DNA from: Acanthosepion esculentum
Lineage: Eukaryota; Mollusca; Cephalopoda; Sepiida; Sepiidae
DNA length: 64,000 nt
Direction of reading: 5' to 3'
NCBI GenBank assembly: GCA_964036315.1
Contig: OZ038485.1
Coordinates: 74,919,015 to 74,983,014, forward strand
A model generated the notes under the pieces. That model searched no databases and was not told where the DNA came from. It was given only the letters and a program-made list of their open reading frames with translations. Each line of letters opens with the position of its first letter. Position 1 is the first letter of the stretch. The translations under genes and the position numbers were made by a program. This document shows, piece by piece, positions 43,575 through 56,482 of the stretch.

Positions 43575-46500
43575 CTGTAAATAAATATACTTATTAAATA
43601 ATCAGCAGAGAAAGAAATCAAACCATTCTAACTAATTAATATTTATGCTCGTTTTATAACACTCTTGGGAAACAGATGACAAGGTGGATGATATTGTTAT
43701 ATACTGCCTATTAGCCAGTACTTGAAAATTAAACAGAGGTAAAAGCCAAATATTTCAATACTGATTTTAAAAGATAGACTCTCCCTACTTGGAAATTTAC
43801 TACAAAGTAATTTTTCCACTCTTTTTCACCTGGACACACACAATTTTACTTAACTGAAAATAGATAACTTCATTATATAACAAGAAAATCTAATTATCAA
43901 ATTCATGTGACAAGTTAACAAAATTTGAAAATAATATGAAGAGAAAATAATACAAACCAAGAACAAGTCTTGAGCAACATCAAAAGGTGATGAAAGGAGC
44001 TAAATTGGAAATATTTTTTTTAATTTCTTTAAAATTTAAATGAACAGTAAACAAATGTCAGTTGTTTGATAAAAAAGTCAGTACAAATGAGGATCATTTT
44101 AAAATATATCTTATTCTTTTTTAATCATACACATGTAGATAAACAAAATTATTCTTATATTTATATGTAATTTAATAGCATTGTAGAATTGATACATAGT
44201 TAATAAAAACATTATTATACCTGCAACACTAATACATTTAAAGAATATTTAAAATATTACTGTCTTAAACTATGATAAAATGTTTTGCTATTTCTTTTAC
44301 TGTACACTTCCATTCAGTAACTAGAAATGAGAAATATAGTGAAATTTTCCTTCCATTTCAATTGTTTATTTTCTAGATTATTTTGATAAAATTAGTATGT
44401 AAGTAAAATTTAATCTTTTCTCTTTCTAAAGATACAATTCTTTCTCATGTGTGATGATTAGTTTTTATTCCACCTCTCTTTAAATTATGTCACTATTTCA
44501 ATGGCAGACAGCACTTTTACTGCATTTCCAAAGTTAACAATTTCATAGTGGTGTTTTTCAAATTTGTTGTGCTTCAAGTTGGGTCTCTCCATACATATCA
44601 AATTTGTCCCATGTTAAGGAAAAAATTATGCTCGTCAGTTTGGCAGAATAACCATAAGGTTTGAAGTTATCTTTTACAAAATATTTAAAAGTTGAAAAAT
44701 TTAGTGGATGAAATACCTGAGAAATTCAACTATTACAAAAACAAAAAAAAATGAAAATTACTCCTTGTTGTAGAGCAATGTCCTGTCTTTGATTATCTGT
44801 TGGTTTCATATCACTGCACCAATACAAACTGAGGCACACACAAATCAAAAAGAGGGTATACTGTGTTACCAATATTTACTCTGATTCTCGAGATTTAAGG
44901 ATTAAATTGAAAATTTATTTACATTTTCTTTGCAAAAAGAAACTGGATACATCTTTTAAAAAATGAATTAGATAAGCTTAACATGTATTCATAAAAAATT
45001 GAAATCTATTTAGTAGGTAATTTTCAAAATGTAATCAGTTTTCATTTTCTTTTCAATGATTATGTTTATCAATTCTAGGGATTAGGTCCTATTTCAAATA
45101 AAATGAAATTGTTACATTTTGTTAAAAAAAAATTGATTACATAATATTTCTTCAATTTTTGCAAACATCTTTTCATAAATTTTTTTTCCTTAAGCAGTTA
45201 TAGAAGATAATAAGCATAACATCTTTTTTAAAGCAAGTATCTGTTCTGAATTAGAGCTGTCCATGCCCAAGATCCCATCTCAAGTGATTAATAAAATTTA
45301 TATTTAATCTTCTGTTCAGTGGATAATGAACTCCATGCGCTGAGAAGTAGTTTTCTTCTAAGTTGGAGAAGCAGGCTGAAGAAAGCCCCAAATAATTGTA
45401 ATGTATGCTGATAAAGTTAAAAACTGTGTGAAGAAGCGAATAAACATTTCACTGATATAACTTTTAATGGAACTTTATCTCCACTTCTAAAGGAACAAAT
45501 AAAAGGAAGAAAAGTCATTCAGTGAATCTGAATATTCAAACAATTCTAGAATTTGTGATGAAGAACCACTTCAAATGACCTTCAATTATGAGGCCAATGG
45601 GTTACAGTATACTATTAATCCATTAACCAAGTCATTGATATTACATCTCTGTCCAGTGTTGTAATCAAAATTTCAGTTCCAACCAAAGGTAGAAATGATT
45701 ATTTTTTATGGCCTTTATTGGATGATATTGCACAAGTGGTGTCAACATTTATCTTTAGATGGATCTTTGATATAAGACCATTTTTGAGAGATGTAGGATA
45801 TGGAGTGTTCCAAGAATATTGGCTATAGTAGAGGCCTATAAAACAAATTCAGTTTATAAATCACCATTAAAAGAGGAAATTCAGAAGAAACATTGACTCT
45901 CCAGAATTTTCTTTCATTAGTTCCAATAAATGTATTTTTATTCATTTTAGTTTTTTAGTTTGAAGATAAATGAGTTTAAAGCATTTGTTTGAAGGATTGA
46001 CAAGTTAATTCCATGAAATAAATTTCTAAGTTTTGTAGTCATTACTGCCTCTTTAGTTAAATCTTGCAGAATTTCAAAAAATTTTCAAAAATTAGATACA
46101 TCTATAACAAAAGATATTCATATTACAGAACTGTTTTATTGAATTCCTCATCAAAGTTTTGGTCATGTACCTTCAATCGATACTTTTTTGTGAATAATGT
46201 CTTTTTGCATAATGAAGAGTTATGTTTCAAAAAAGATAACTACACATTATTTCACTTCCAAAAATTTCTGATGAAGTTAAATAAATAGCAAACATTAAAT
46301 TCCTAAAGATTTTCCTATTTGTTGCTTATTTTATCATTCTGCTGGATTTAATCCATATTTTCAAATCAAACACAGAAATATATTAAAAGAATTCAAGATT
46401 GGATAGAAGTTATACATGCATGTTATTGCAATAAGAAACAATATGATCTGTAGATATTGTGATCTATTACTGGAGTATCATGGGTTAGTGGCTTTCATGT

Positions 46501-49500
46501 TTAAGACTATGCTAGATCTCAAGGTTTTACTTAAAGCTTTACTTAATTTCATTTAAGTCAGGCATGTCAAACATGTGGCCCGTGAACCATATGTGGCCCT
46601 TTACAAAGGATACTAATTTGGTCATTTAATGGCCAAAATTGCAGTTTTTATAATTCAGAAATTACACTATTTAAGAAAATAAATGACTGTTTTTTTACAT
46701 TTTGATTTATTTTAATAGAATACCAAATAAAAATACCACATAAATTTATTTAAAATAATTTTAATATTATCAATAAATTTTAAATTAGTACGTTACTAAG
46801 CTATTATTTTAAAAATTATAACAAATACTTGATTTTCTTGGTGTCCGAGAAAATAGAACAGGAACAAATTCTCTCTAGTACCCATGCCATCAGCCATCAC
46901 ACCACAAAGCAATATAGCAGCTCATTAACAGTAGTAAGCAGAATTTCTTTCAAAATTACAAAAGTTTTTGCTTTTAAAGGTGAAATGTCAGCCAAAAAAG
47001 GTTTAGCAGTATTCTCAAGATTGCTTTATCTTGTTTTACTGTAGTTTAAATATACCAGTAATTTTTCAGATTCTGCTCCATCAATTTTGAAAATTATTTT
47101 TTTTCCTACTACTTCAACCCTAAAATGGCTAGTGCTCCTCCAGCTAAGAGAAAAAAGAAATTGAACAAAGGGTGAGTGTTTCAAGAAAAGCAGGAATTAC
47201 AGTATTTTTGCACAATTGTGTATGAAAAGATACATTGCAATAACTCCATCGCCACACCAAAAAAGTACAATCTGAAAAGACATTATGAAATGAACCATCT
47301 GTCTTATGATAAATATGAAGGCCCAATGCACATTTCAAAACTCAAGGAATTAAAGGCTAATTTGACACAGCAAAAGAACTTTTTTTCCAAAATTTCAGAA
47401 ACAGAATGTCACTTCTGTTTCTGCAAGCTATAAACTCAGCCAAATGATAGCCATGCGTGGGAAATCTGACAATTAAAGAGATTTTGTAAAACAATGCCTT
47501 GTAGAAACAACTGAAATTGTACATCCAAAGAAAGCACACTTATTCAAAGGCATTTCATTAACCAGGAACACTGTTGCTGAACAGACTGATGAAATGTCAG
47601 GTGATTTAAAACAACAGCAGAAGGCTGTATCATCAAGGTTTGAACATTTTTCTAATGCTATTGACAAGACCACTGACATCACTGGATTTTAAAATTGGAT
47701 CATGTGCTTAGCTTGGTCACAAAGACAGAGACTGTGCTCTCAACCACTGTCAGTTCTGTCAGTTGTTGGAAGATATGGATAATCAATTTACCGACATTCC
47801 ATTCTACACAGAAGTCCACTGGTTGTCATGTCACAAAGTGCTGAAAAGATTCTATTTGTTGAGACAAGAAATAATTGTTTTTGGAGATGAAAGATCAAAA
47901 CACATGAAATAAAAGATGAAAGTTGGCCTCAAGATCTGGCTTTGCTGTGGATATTCATGCGCAATTAACTGATCTTAATTTGAAAATACAAAATAAAAAC
48001 AAATTTATCACTCAGTTGTGTGATGACATCAAGTGCTTCATTACAAAACTAAGCTTATAGAAGTTGTCAAATGAAAATTTAGTTCATTTTCCTATGTGCA
48101 AAGAGTTGAAAAACACTGATTTTTCATCTTTTAAATATCAGTTTGCATTATTCTCAGCACCATTCACCTTTGATGTTGGCAAAACAGAAGAAAAATGCAG
48201 TCGGATTCTACACTCAGAGCAAAGTATCTTGAAGTAGGAATACCTGAGTGCTTTCCATACCTTCATGAAAAGTTTAAAAACTTCAGAAAGTTTGCCACAA
48301 AGATTATGGCAATGTTTGATTCTACCTATGTGCATGAACAGTTATTTCCTTTCATGAAATCAACAAAATCTTCTCAGAGAACAGGGTTAATTGATCAACT
48401 TTTGTTATCTCTGAACAAAGTTGGAACTGCACAGACATTTCAGCCAGACATACCAAAAACTGTCAGTAAAAAGGTGTCAAGCCTCAGGACAAAAAACTAA
48501 AACTGATTGAATAGTGGCAAATCAATGTCCAGTTTTGAACTGTCGTAATTTTTGTATAATGTATTTATTGCTGTTGCAAACTGCAAGTATATGTTATTGC
48601 TTAGAATTTTATTTTTTATCAAACTATTTCATTGCTTTGTATACATGAATCCAGCTAAAACATTTGTATACACATTGTGTGTTTCTAAATTTACATAACA
48701 CAAATATTCTGCAATAAATTTTATTAAATGACTCCTATTAGTTGCAATGTGCACAATTGGTTGTCGTGTGTGCCCCTTATGACAACACACATGTGACCAT
48801 GTGGCCCTCAGGGGATGCTCAATTTGACATGCCAGATTTAAGTAGTGTATAAACTTATAAATTCCAATGGACTTTTTGAATAAATGTGTAATGAAGTTGT
48901 TAGGCATTTTTAAGTTGTTTCTTTATTATAATAAATAGTTATATTTCTTATGAGAGAGGGAACACTGAAAAGTTTGAATTTATTTTTAACTTAATTCAAA
49001 AAGATTACTGTATTGTGATATTTATCAGTGTTTAAAAAAACATGTCAAAATTGGTAATTTTTTTATTGATTTTACATTAAAATGCAAACTTTAAGAAAAG
49101 TAAAAATGACACTTATCACAAAAATAATTTTTCAATATATGGAGAAGATATTGTGAATAATCACAAATGTCGAAAAGGTTTGTGAAGTTTCACATTGGCA
49201 ATTTTTTGCCGAGGATGCTTTACAGCTGAGTAGACAAATTGAGACTGATCATAATCTCAAGAATAATCCATATTATATGATGCTACTGAAACTATTTAAA
49301 TCATGTGCTGAAAATCATTTATATCAGTTTAGTTATGTTAGTTGTTTTGATATGTGGCCTCTATATAAACTACAAAAATCCCTATTGTACTAGATTTATG
49401 ACAAATGCAAGAGATTGTGAGGGCAACTGAAATGAACTCCCACTCATCATACCAAAGGCCACTCTTTATCCAAAGTAAGTCCGTGTGTATGGTGGGATAG

Positions 49501-52500
49501 AGAGGAAGTTCTTTATTAAAACCTCCATTATTAATCTGAATAAGTACTGCTTCCAATTAAACTAATTGAAGACAGAAATTGATGAAAAGTATCTGGATTT
49601 GCCTAAGAGAAAAGGTGTAATATTCCATCATGATAAAATTACATGCATTTATTTAATGACCAGGCAAGAATTGTTATAGCTTTGCTAGGAAATTTTCACT
49701 TTTCTATTGTATTGCATCTTTGAATTATCATTTTAATTTTGGTCTTCACAGAACATTTTATAAAAAAAAACTTCAGTTCCCAGGAAGACTGTAAGAGGAA
49801 TCTAGAGCTCAGGAAGATAAAACAATCTGGGGAGATGGAATTATGAAATTAGCAGGAGATAGAGGAATAATGGTAAACATAATGTTGAGAAAAATAGTCT
49901 TTTATTTTTTACTTGCTAAATCAATTGAACTCTTTGCAGGCTATACACACATGTACACATGATGTTCACAAGAAAGTTTTGCAGTTAACAAAATAAAATC
50001 TCAAGAAACAAAATTATTCTATATAATTGTTGTTCTATTTCATTTATTATCAATGTGTGTAGATTCTTGTATAATAAAAGGACCTCTGTTTATAATTGAA
50101 AAATCTGAATACTATTTTTGACATCACTTTTTGGAAGCCTCAATCATTGCAGCAATCAGAGAATGCCATGTTGATCAAAAATAAATATAGAACTTAACTC
50201 AAATTACAAATGAAAAGTAATAACAAAAAAACATCTTGACAGAAATGAGTGAGCTGACTGCTTCAATCACACATCTACCTAAATTGGCAGGTTGTAGGTG
50301 AAAATTGTTATGAAAATATAATTTAAAATTTCTGAGTGTGAGTTCAATCAAGAACCTGGCACTGACCGATATTGTACTCAATAATTTCTGTAATCAAATT
50401 TATTTTTCTCCAGTAGCATATTGAGTGGTGGACTCTTTCAAAAGCATTTGTAATAAATATTTGAAAATAGCTTTGGTCAATATTTACTAATGCAGGCAAG
50501 CCAAACATGGAATTCATTTTCAGACCTAAATGACCACTTCTATATGCGATATACCCAATAAATGATTAAGAACTAAAGTGGTTGAAAAATGTAGTCATTA
50601 TCAAATCTGTCAGTTATTTTACTTAAATGGCAACAATCATCATAGTAAAGCAAGCTGATTTTCCTATTTATATTTGTAGTGACTACTAAACTGACCTTAA
50701 TGAGAGAATCAGTTTGATATGGTTATTCTTTAAAAAAACTTATCTCTTACTTTAGCTTAAAAACTTTTAAAACTGACATTGAGATGATCCCTAATTCTTA
50801 GTTAAAATAATAATCACTGAATCAATGAGATCAAATTACCTTAATTCCCCATGGCTTCATCCATAATACACACCACTAATTGTGCTGAAATTGTGGAAAA
50901 ATGCTTCTACTCACTCATAATACACATCCCTTTTTTGGTAATCAAATCCTATAAATTGTACCTCTCCAATTTCATTATGGCCAGCATTTCCTACTCTTAT
51001 TCAAGCTGTAATTGAAGATATTTATCAAAATTTCCAATCACCACAATTCTAAAAGGAAATGGAAATGACTATATTGTGCCTACTGTGCAGACTCATTAAC
51101 CTGTTTTTGTTCCATAAAATGTGCAATCTACCGGATATGTATGTAGTTTTTCACAAAAAAAGGGTTTTAAACAGAGAATAATATTATTCTAATTTAGTTT
51201 TATGAGAATTATTTTATTTTACATTTGTAAGTATTATTAGGTACATATGATTGTATTTGATATACTTATGGGGTCACAATCACCAAATGTTAATGTCAAA
51301 TTGTCGTATGTTTCAAGTGAGTAGTCATTTTGCAACTGCAACCCATGAAATGGCAATTTTTTGAAGATTTTTTTGTAGCTGTGCATAATATGCACCCCTA
51401 ATTTTGCTTATTATTTTTTAGAAAAAATGCATATTATACATGGGGAATTATGTTAACTTACATTGACTTAGTTCTTTTTTGGCTGTATCTGATAGGAAAA
51501 ACAGAGAGAATTTTATAAGTACATTACTATGTTTGTAAATATTTGTAATTTTTTTTTTTTAAGTGTTTCACCCCAAGCAAGGCGGAAAGCCACTAGCATG
51601 CAAGGGGTTACAGAGAGTTGAAGCGAGAGCAAATAGGAGTGATAGAGGAAAGGATGAAGAGAAGGATAGGGGATAGATCAAGGCATCTGGAGATGTCGAT
51701 TGACATTACATTTGAATAGTTGGAGATTATAGCTATCAGGGAAACAGGAAAAGGGGAGGGAGTACTACAGGCGAGAAGTGTGAGACATGAAGCTATTGGA
51801 GTAGAAGAGATGGCTAAATTTAACAGTTTTGACAGTGAAAGGGTGAGAGCGAGATGCCAGCCTAGTTGAACACTTAAATTCATAAAGTCTGGGAACCAGC
51901 AAAAGCAGCTCATCAGAGCAGTTACCGTGAGAGTATTTGTAAAAAAGACAGAGGGAGGTGACGGCATGTCTGCGAGAGAGCGACTGCAGATGAGATGCCA
52001 GATCAGGGCCAATTACATTGCATATCCATCCGTCTCTGGATTTTATCAAGGACCTTGAAACAAACAGAAGGGGCTCCAGACCATATATGGCAGCTATACT
52101 CCATGCAAGGGCGAATGGTTGATTTGTAGATTTGAAGGATCGACTCCGTCGAGAAAAATTTCCTGGTACGGCACAGGGAGCCAACTTTCCTTGCAGTGGA
52201 CGAAGCTATTGACTCAATGTATTTGTTCCATCTCAGGCCAGCAGTCAATGTGAGACCAAGCAGTCACAAAGAGGTGCTCTCATGGAGTTGAGCGTCAGAC
52301 ATTCTTATGGGGGCAGGGATGGTTTGTGGTGAGTAATAGAAAGCAGTTCTGTTTTTAAGGCATTAAAGTTAACCAGCCAATTCCTGCCCCAGTGCGCAAC
52401 ATGAAAAGACTTACAAGCACAATTTTGTATTGGGTTGAGTCATAAATAATTTCCATTTTTGTTTATCAACTTTATTCTTAAAAAAAATAAAAGTACAATT

Positions 52501-55500
52501 ACATTTTATTCAATTATATATTCACCATTATTTGCAGTAACTTATTGCCACTTAACTAGTAACTCTTCAATACCTTTTCAGTAAAATTCTGCAAAGGAAG
52601 GGGGTAATAATCAGTTAGGTGAATATGGCGAATAGAGTAAAACAGACCAACCAAGTTCCAAATATTTTTCCTGTATTATTTTTGCTGTGTGTGGCCTTGT
52701 GTTGTCATAGAGAAAACAGCATTTTTCCTTTAATCCACTGTGTACATTACTATTGTTGTGCAAAAACTGGGATATGTTAGTGCAACATAAATTTAGTCTT
52801 AACTGCTACATATGATTAGTAGTTGGGATGATACAGTCATCAATTACAATTGCTTCTTGAAAACAGAAATTACTTATAACTCAACCTAATATATGCATAT
52901 ATAGTGAAACACTAAGGCATGATGGTATAAAAGGATAAGATGAGAATATGGAACTATGACTAATGTGGATTTTACAAGTGAAATCTACAAGTTATGGTCA
53001 GTCATAATAGGGCTAAATTTACAAGTTTAATGTGAAAAGTCTGGAAAGCAAATTTAAGTAACTTGAACTTTGCAATTTAGAACTACTGAGAGTAAAAAGT
53101 AAAGATATTTTTATTAGGAAACAGTCTTTTATTTAGAGCTAGGATTATATAAAAATTGTGTTGTTTTGATAAAATCCAAGATTTTGGCTAACAGCTATCC
53201 AGCTCCTATTTTTTCTATGAAAAAATAAATAAATAAAAAGTATGATCCATCCCACTTTGTTGGGTGATGAGATGAGAGCCAATAAAATTATGAAGTAGCA
53301 ACTTGAAGACTGAACTTAGGAGTGATCAGCCAAATCTGGGATAGCATGGAAGATCATCAATTGAAAAATAACAATCATAAAAAAACTAAGCCTGAGGACC
53401 CTAGACTCTAGCCACCATCCTAAAGTTTTTCAATATAAACCCTTTATTTTGGTCATCAGACAGTTGAACTGGAGAGATCAACAGACTTTGTTGACCTGCT
53501 TCTAGGCAATTACTCACTCTAACCCTCATGAGAAATGAAGCAATCAGTTGAAGAATTCTGAAGAATCAGGAAATTTAAGAATTTCCAAAAAAGCTGAATA
53601 CTACTTTTCATTAAACGTTTGACACCACTTTTCCTTGTCTTCACCAACAGCTTAACTTTTGCTGCAACAAGTTCTTAGTAAATAATCTCTTAGAAAATTA
53701 ACCAACCATAACTTAAGAAGACCTAGCACTTCAAGTGAGGCAAGTTTAATTCAACATTTATAACTCTGACTGAATAAACACAATATATTTTTATACTGTT
53801 AGACATGGCTGATCATATATATAGAGAAAATGATGGCTATCAATCTCCATGGAATAAAGTCAAGAAAATAGAGAAATAACAATGCTAGAAGATACGATGG
53901 TTGAAAGAATCCATGCACACACATTAGATGTTACAGAAAAACCTCCCCAGTAGACCTATCATTGAGATGAATACCATATGGGAGCCTCTGATTAAGAAAG
54001 GACAACACTTGTATACACACTTTAAGTTTAAAGCTCCAAAATTATAACGGGAGGTTGTCTAAGAGACACAGTGTGTTAGTTAAAGCTTATCTAGATTCCT
54101 AGCAGTTCAAAGTTCAATCTCTGAGTTGAGTAGTGCAGAAAAAGGCACATAATTCTAGTTCAGTAGAAGGAGTGAAACGAAAGCAAACAGATGAGAGTGA
54201 AGTGATATAAGATGAAAGCTGAGAATATTCTTGAATAAGGGAAGGTTCTGAAGAAAACGAGTGGGTACAATGGCCACAATGTTGTATATTAACTTTCTAC
54301 ACACATTTGCATTTACTTTTTAGTAACTTTTCATTTCAACTCTAGTAAATCTTATTTTATTGCCTCATAAGTTTATATAATTTTTTAAAAGTTCATTACT
54401 ATTGAATACCAGGCAACTAAAACAGTTCAGCTAGTTTACAACTACTATATTATTTTATTTATATATTACTTAAAATGTGTGCACATATGCATAAATATAT
54501 ATATGTAGGTACATCAGTAAATACTGAACCTAACAATGAAGGAAAAAATCACAGATCCTGTGCAACTAGTTATGGATCAATGGGTAGTGTTTTGCAGTGC
54601 CATTGTACTTACAGAAATTAGAGGAAGAAACATGATCTGTGAACACAAAGAGCAAAACATACAGACAATACAGACTGACATTTTTGCTGCAGCACAGTTA
54701 ATGTTAGAGGATATTGTTTCCGTGAATCAAATTCTTTTAAATAAAGAAAGTGATGTAACAGATGGCCAAAGAAACATATATCAACATTTAAAAAAGGACG
54801 GGCATTAGATATAAGAAACCATTCATCATTGCAGAGGTATATTTTGATTGATATAGATAATATATACATATAATAAATATTAATGACAGCATAATCTTAA
54901 ATCTTAACTTTCCTATTTGCAAGTTGATATTTCAACAGAAATATGTAATTATAACAATGTTGATTTATTCAATAGAATCTTATACATATTGTGATTTAAA
55001 GACTGAATTGATAAAAATTGATTGAAGTTAATAAAATTTATTTGCAAAATAAATCAATGGAAGTAATTTAGAAAGAAATCAGATGACAAAAAACTGATTA
55101 TTTTTGGAAGCTGGAATGTTAAAAATTAAGAAAACATAAAAATAGTCACCTTTTCTTTTGATTTCGGAAATATATCTTTTTTAGGAAATCTAAATGTTGG
55201 CTTTGGCTTTTTAATTTTTGATGGACTCCTGAAAAACAGAAAAGATAAAATCAAAAAGTTGTTTATTTTGATGCTCAGAACACTCACATTTCATGCTCTA
55301 AGCCTAAATTATGCATTAAGGGAACATTTTGGCTTAATAAAAAATGATGTTGGTACAATAGTAATAGATAAGTAAACTAAGTTGAGGTATTTTAGGAAGA
55401 TTGAAGATGAGTGTATTTCAAAATGCAATGTATCATTCCAAATGTATAAAACAACCAATGTCAATTTATCTAAACTAGAGCAAAACAACTCACTGCTTTC

Positions 55501-56482
55501 CAAGAATAAAAAAAAACAGTAAAATATTTATGATTTATCACATAGAAAACTAAAAATTAGCTTACTTGACATCATCCATATTGACTAACTGTTCTTCTTC
55601 ACTGTCTTCTTCCTCAAACATCATGTAACCTTTGTCTTTTTTTTCTTTACGACTTTCTTTTTTCTTCTTCTCTGAATCTTTTTTCTTTACTTGCTTTTCA
55701 TGTTCTTCCTCACCAACTAAAATAAGATTTAATATCAGATTAACATAAAAACTCACTGAAGTATTTTCTGGTGAAGATAAAACAAAATTTGGATTCACAT
55801 ACAGCATGACATGACAAAAACTGACATATACTTTGGGAATTAAAAATTCTTTGGCATAGAAATTTTGTAGAATCTGTAAATTTCAAATATATAAACTTAC
55901 ACCACTACTTCATTAATTTTATCTTGGAAAAAGATAACTATTAAATTAATATAATTTAATAATTAGTTTTACAAATTAAAAGATTTCATTTTTAAAATTC
56001 AAGTACAAATGTAAATGTGTAGAATAGGGACAGTAATAATCACCATCTGACATTGACTTGTTTTTTAAAAGGACATTTAAATGTGCAAGTCAAAAAAATC
56101 TAATCAAAATTCTGTGATAATACATTTACTTATAGACAAAAAAGTTCTGACATTTCACAAGTTAAGTTTATGAAACAATTGCACACACAAATTGAGAAAA
56201 ATTAAGATGCTGAATTCATAAAAGTTAAAGTATCATGAAGTTTTTTAAAATCAACTCAGAATAAAATTGCAAACATTTCCATACAAACAATTCAGAAGTA
56301 ATTCTTTGAAACAAGTCCAGAACAGCATCATTAGTGCGAGTAGCAGGAAATGTTTCTTTTGGTGCACAATGTTAATATTACTATATAAATATGCACTTAC
56401 TAGAACTGACATCAGCTCCAACAGCTGGTCGATACAGGCCAGGAAAATCTCTGTCATGACTTTCAGAACTTTCGTAGCTCAT
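43445..56482 (-). CDS. RALBP1: RalA-binding protein 1 orthologue, N-terminal coding exons 1-4 (partial)
   Basis: Joining 56482-56401, 55716-55566, 55228-55150 and 43574-43445 on the minus strand gives 147 codons plus one base, in frame across three GT-AG introns of 684, 337 and 11575 bp. The family protein (RLIP76 in human, about 655 residues) is a Ral effector with a RhoGAP domain for Rac/Cdc42, active at membranes in endocytosis and spindle function. Diagnostic here are RDFPGLYRPA near residue 12 (human FPGLYR), DKGYMMFEEEDSEEE near 60, SPSKIKKPKPTF, and a Lys/Glu-rich run. The last exon ends in phase 1. RhoGAP, Ral-binding coiled coil and stop codon are not visible in the rest of the window, so the entry is partial. 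Confidence 0.82.
43575..46550. other. RALBP1 intron 3, first part; no gene seen
   Basis: AT-rich. Plus-strand text near 45540-45830 (for example CAAATGACCTTCAATTATGA) suggests an old transposon-derived coding stretch with many stops, not assignable to a family. A 74-codon frame at 46064-46288 shows no domain. Confidence 0.35.
46551..46558 (+). repeat. hAT target-site duplication, left
   Basis: ATTTAAGT, identical to 48836-48843. Confidence 0.92.
46559..48835 (+). mobile_element. hAT DNA transposon with TIRs and 8-bp target duplication
   Basis: The left end CAGGCATGTCAAAC and right end TTTGACATGCCAG are inverted repeats (one mismatch in 13), and the element is flanked on both sides by the identical octamer ATTTAAGT (46551-46558 and 48836-48843), the 8-bp duplication diagnostic of hAT transposition. 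Subterminal GTGGCCC motifs occur near both ends. It carries a broken transposase-type gene. It sits in RALBP1 intron 3, opposite to the gene. Confidence 0.92.
47125..48500 (+). pseudogene. hAT transposase-like gene (GTF2IRD2/ZBED-like family), broken
   Basis: From ATG at 47125 the frame reads MASAPPAKRKKKLNKG, hits TGA at 47173, and continues as a zinc-finger-like stretch (YFCTIVYEKIHC ... KRHYEMNH) to TAA at 47431. Later pieces in other frames include FAVDIHAQLTDLNLKIQNKN, FITQLCDDIKCFITKL and KYQFALFSAPFTFDV. A 101-codon frame (48195-48500) has KFKNFRKFATKIMAMFDSTY and VHEQLFPFMKSTKSSQRTGL, the hAT C-terminal dimerisation region. Much of the middle is deleted. This type is related to the transposase-derived part of GTF2IRD2-like proteins. 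Confidence 0.82.
48836..48843 (+). repeat. hAT target-site duplication, right
   Basis: ATTTAAGT, identical to 46551-46558. Confidence 0.92.
49430..49800 (+). pseudogene. Mariner-type transposase fragment, decayed
   Basis: Pieces in order: TKGHSLSKVSPCVWWDREEV (the block before the second catalytic Asp), a degraded block near 49600-49660 where the usual FQQDNARPH would be, and KKNFSSQEDCKRNLE near 49765-49805. Stops in every frame. Confidence 0.55.
49900..51544. other. RALBP1 intron 3, middle; no gene seen
   Basis: AT-rich; no recognisable coding text on either strand. Short frames are chance. Confidence 0.4.
51545..52400 (-). mobile_element. LINE (jockey-like) reverse transcriptase C-terminus and 3' end
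   Basis: On the minus strand, overlapping frames read LRWNKYIESIASSTARKVGS, LCRTRKFFSTESILQIYKST and IRPCMEYSCHIWSGAPSVCF (thumb and C-terminal region), then DLASHLQSLSRRHAVTSLCL and FYKYSHGNCSDELLLLVPRL, ending with the NSL..PLACWWLSALLGVK 3' block. At least two frameshifts. GC content is clearly above the intron average, so the copy is comparatively young. The 5' part is missing. Confidence 0.85.
52430..52889 (-). mobile_element. 460-bp mariner MITE (internally deleted mariner)
   Basis: The left end TTGGGTTGAGTCATAAATAA and the right end TTACTTATAACTCAACCTAA are inverted repeats with a few mismatches, and TA flanks both sides (52428-52429, 52890-52891). On the minus strand the interior keeps scraps of mariner transposase C-terminus (TTQGHTQQK near 52690-52710, for the usual DNARPH region, and LPLQNFTEKVLKSY). 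Most of the gene is deleted. Confidence 0.8.
52892..55149. other. RALBP1 intron 3, last part; unrecognised ORF at 54536-54808
   Basis: Mostly AT-rich. A 90-codon plus-strand frame at 54536-54808 opens with MKEKITDPVQLVMDQW and has balanced composition, but no known domain; it is antisense to RALBP1 and lacks visible gene context. Confidence 0.35.
55150..55228 (-). CDS. RALBP1: RALBP1 coding exon 3
   Basis: Acceptor TTTTTCAG, donor GTGACT (weak after position 3). The 79 nt complete a Lys codon and encode SPSKIKKPKPTFRFPKKDIF then PKSKEK, ending in phase 0. SPSK-K followed by a basic F-rich stretch matches the family. Too short for ORF detection. Confidence 0.85.
55566..55716 (-). CDS. RALBP1: RALBP1 coding exon 2
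   Basis: Acceptor ATTTTAG, donor GTAAG. The 151 nt encode GEEEHEKQVKKKDSEKKKKE, then SRKEKKDKGYMMFEEEDSEE and EQLVNMDDV. The GY--F-EDS acidic patch aligns with the human protein. The frame seen beyond the acceptor is intronic. Confidence 0.88.
56401..56482 (-). CDS. RALBP1: RALBP1 coding exon 1
   Basis: ATG at 56482-56480, donor GTAAGTGC at 56400. It encodes MSYESSESHDRDFPGLYRPA then VGADVSS plus one base. The start is chosen because the frame opens with Met just before the conserved FPGLYR block. Upstream on the minus strand a pyrimidine-rich stretch ending CCTGAG, about 25 nt before the ATG, could be the acceptor of a 5'-UTR intron. Confidence 0.85.
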
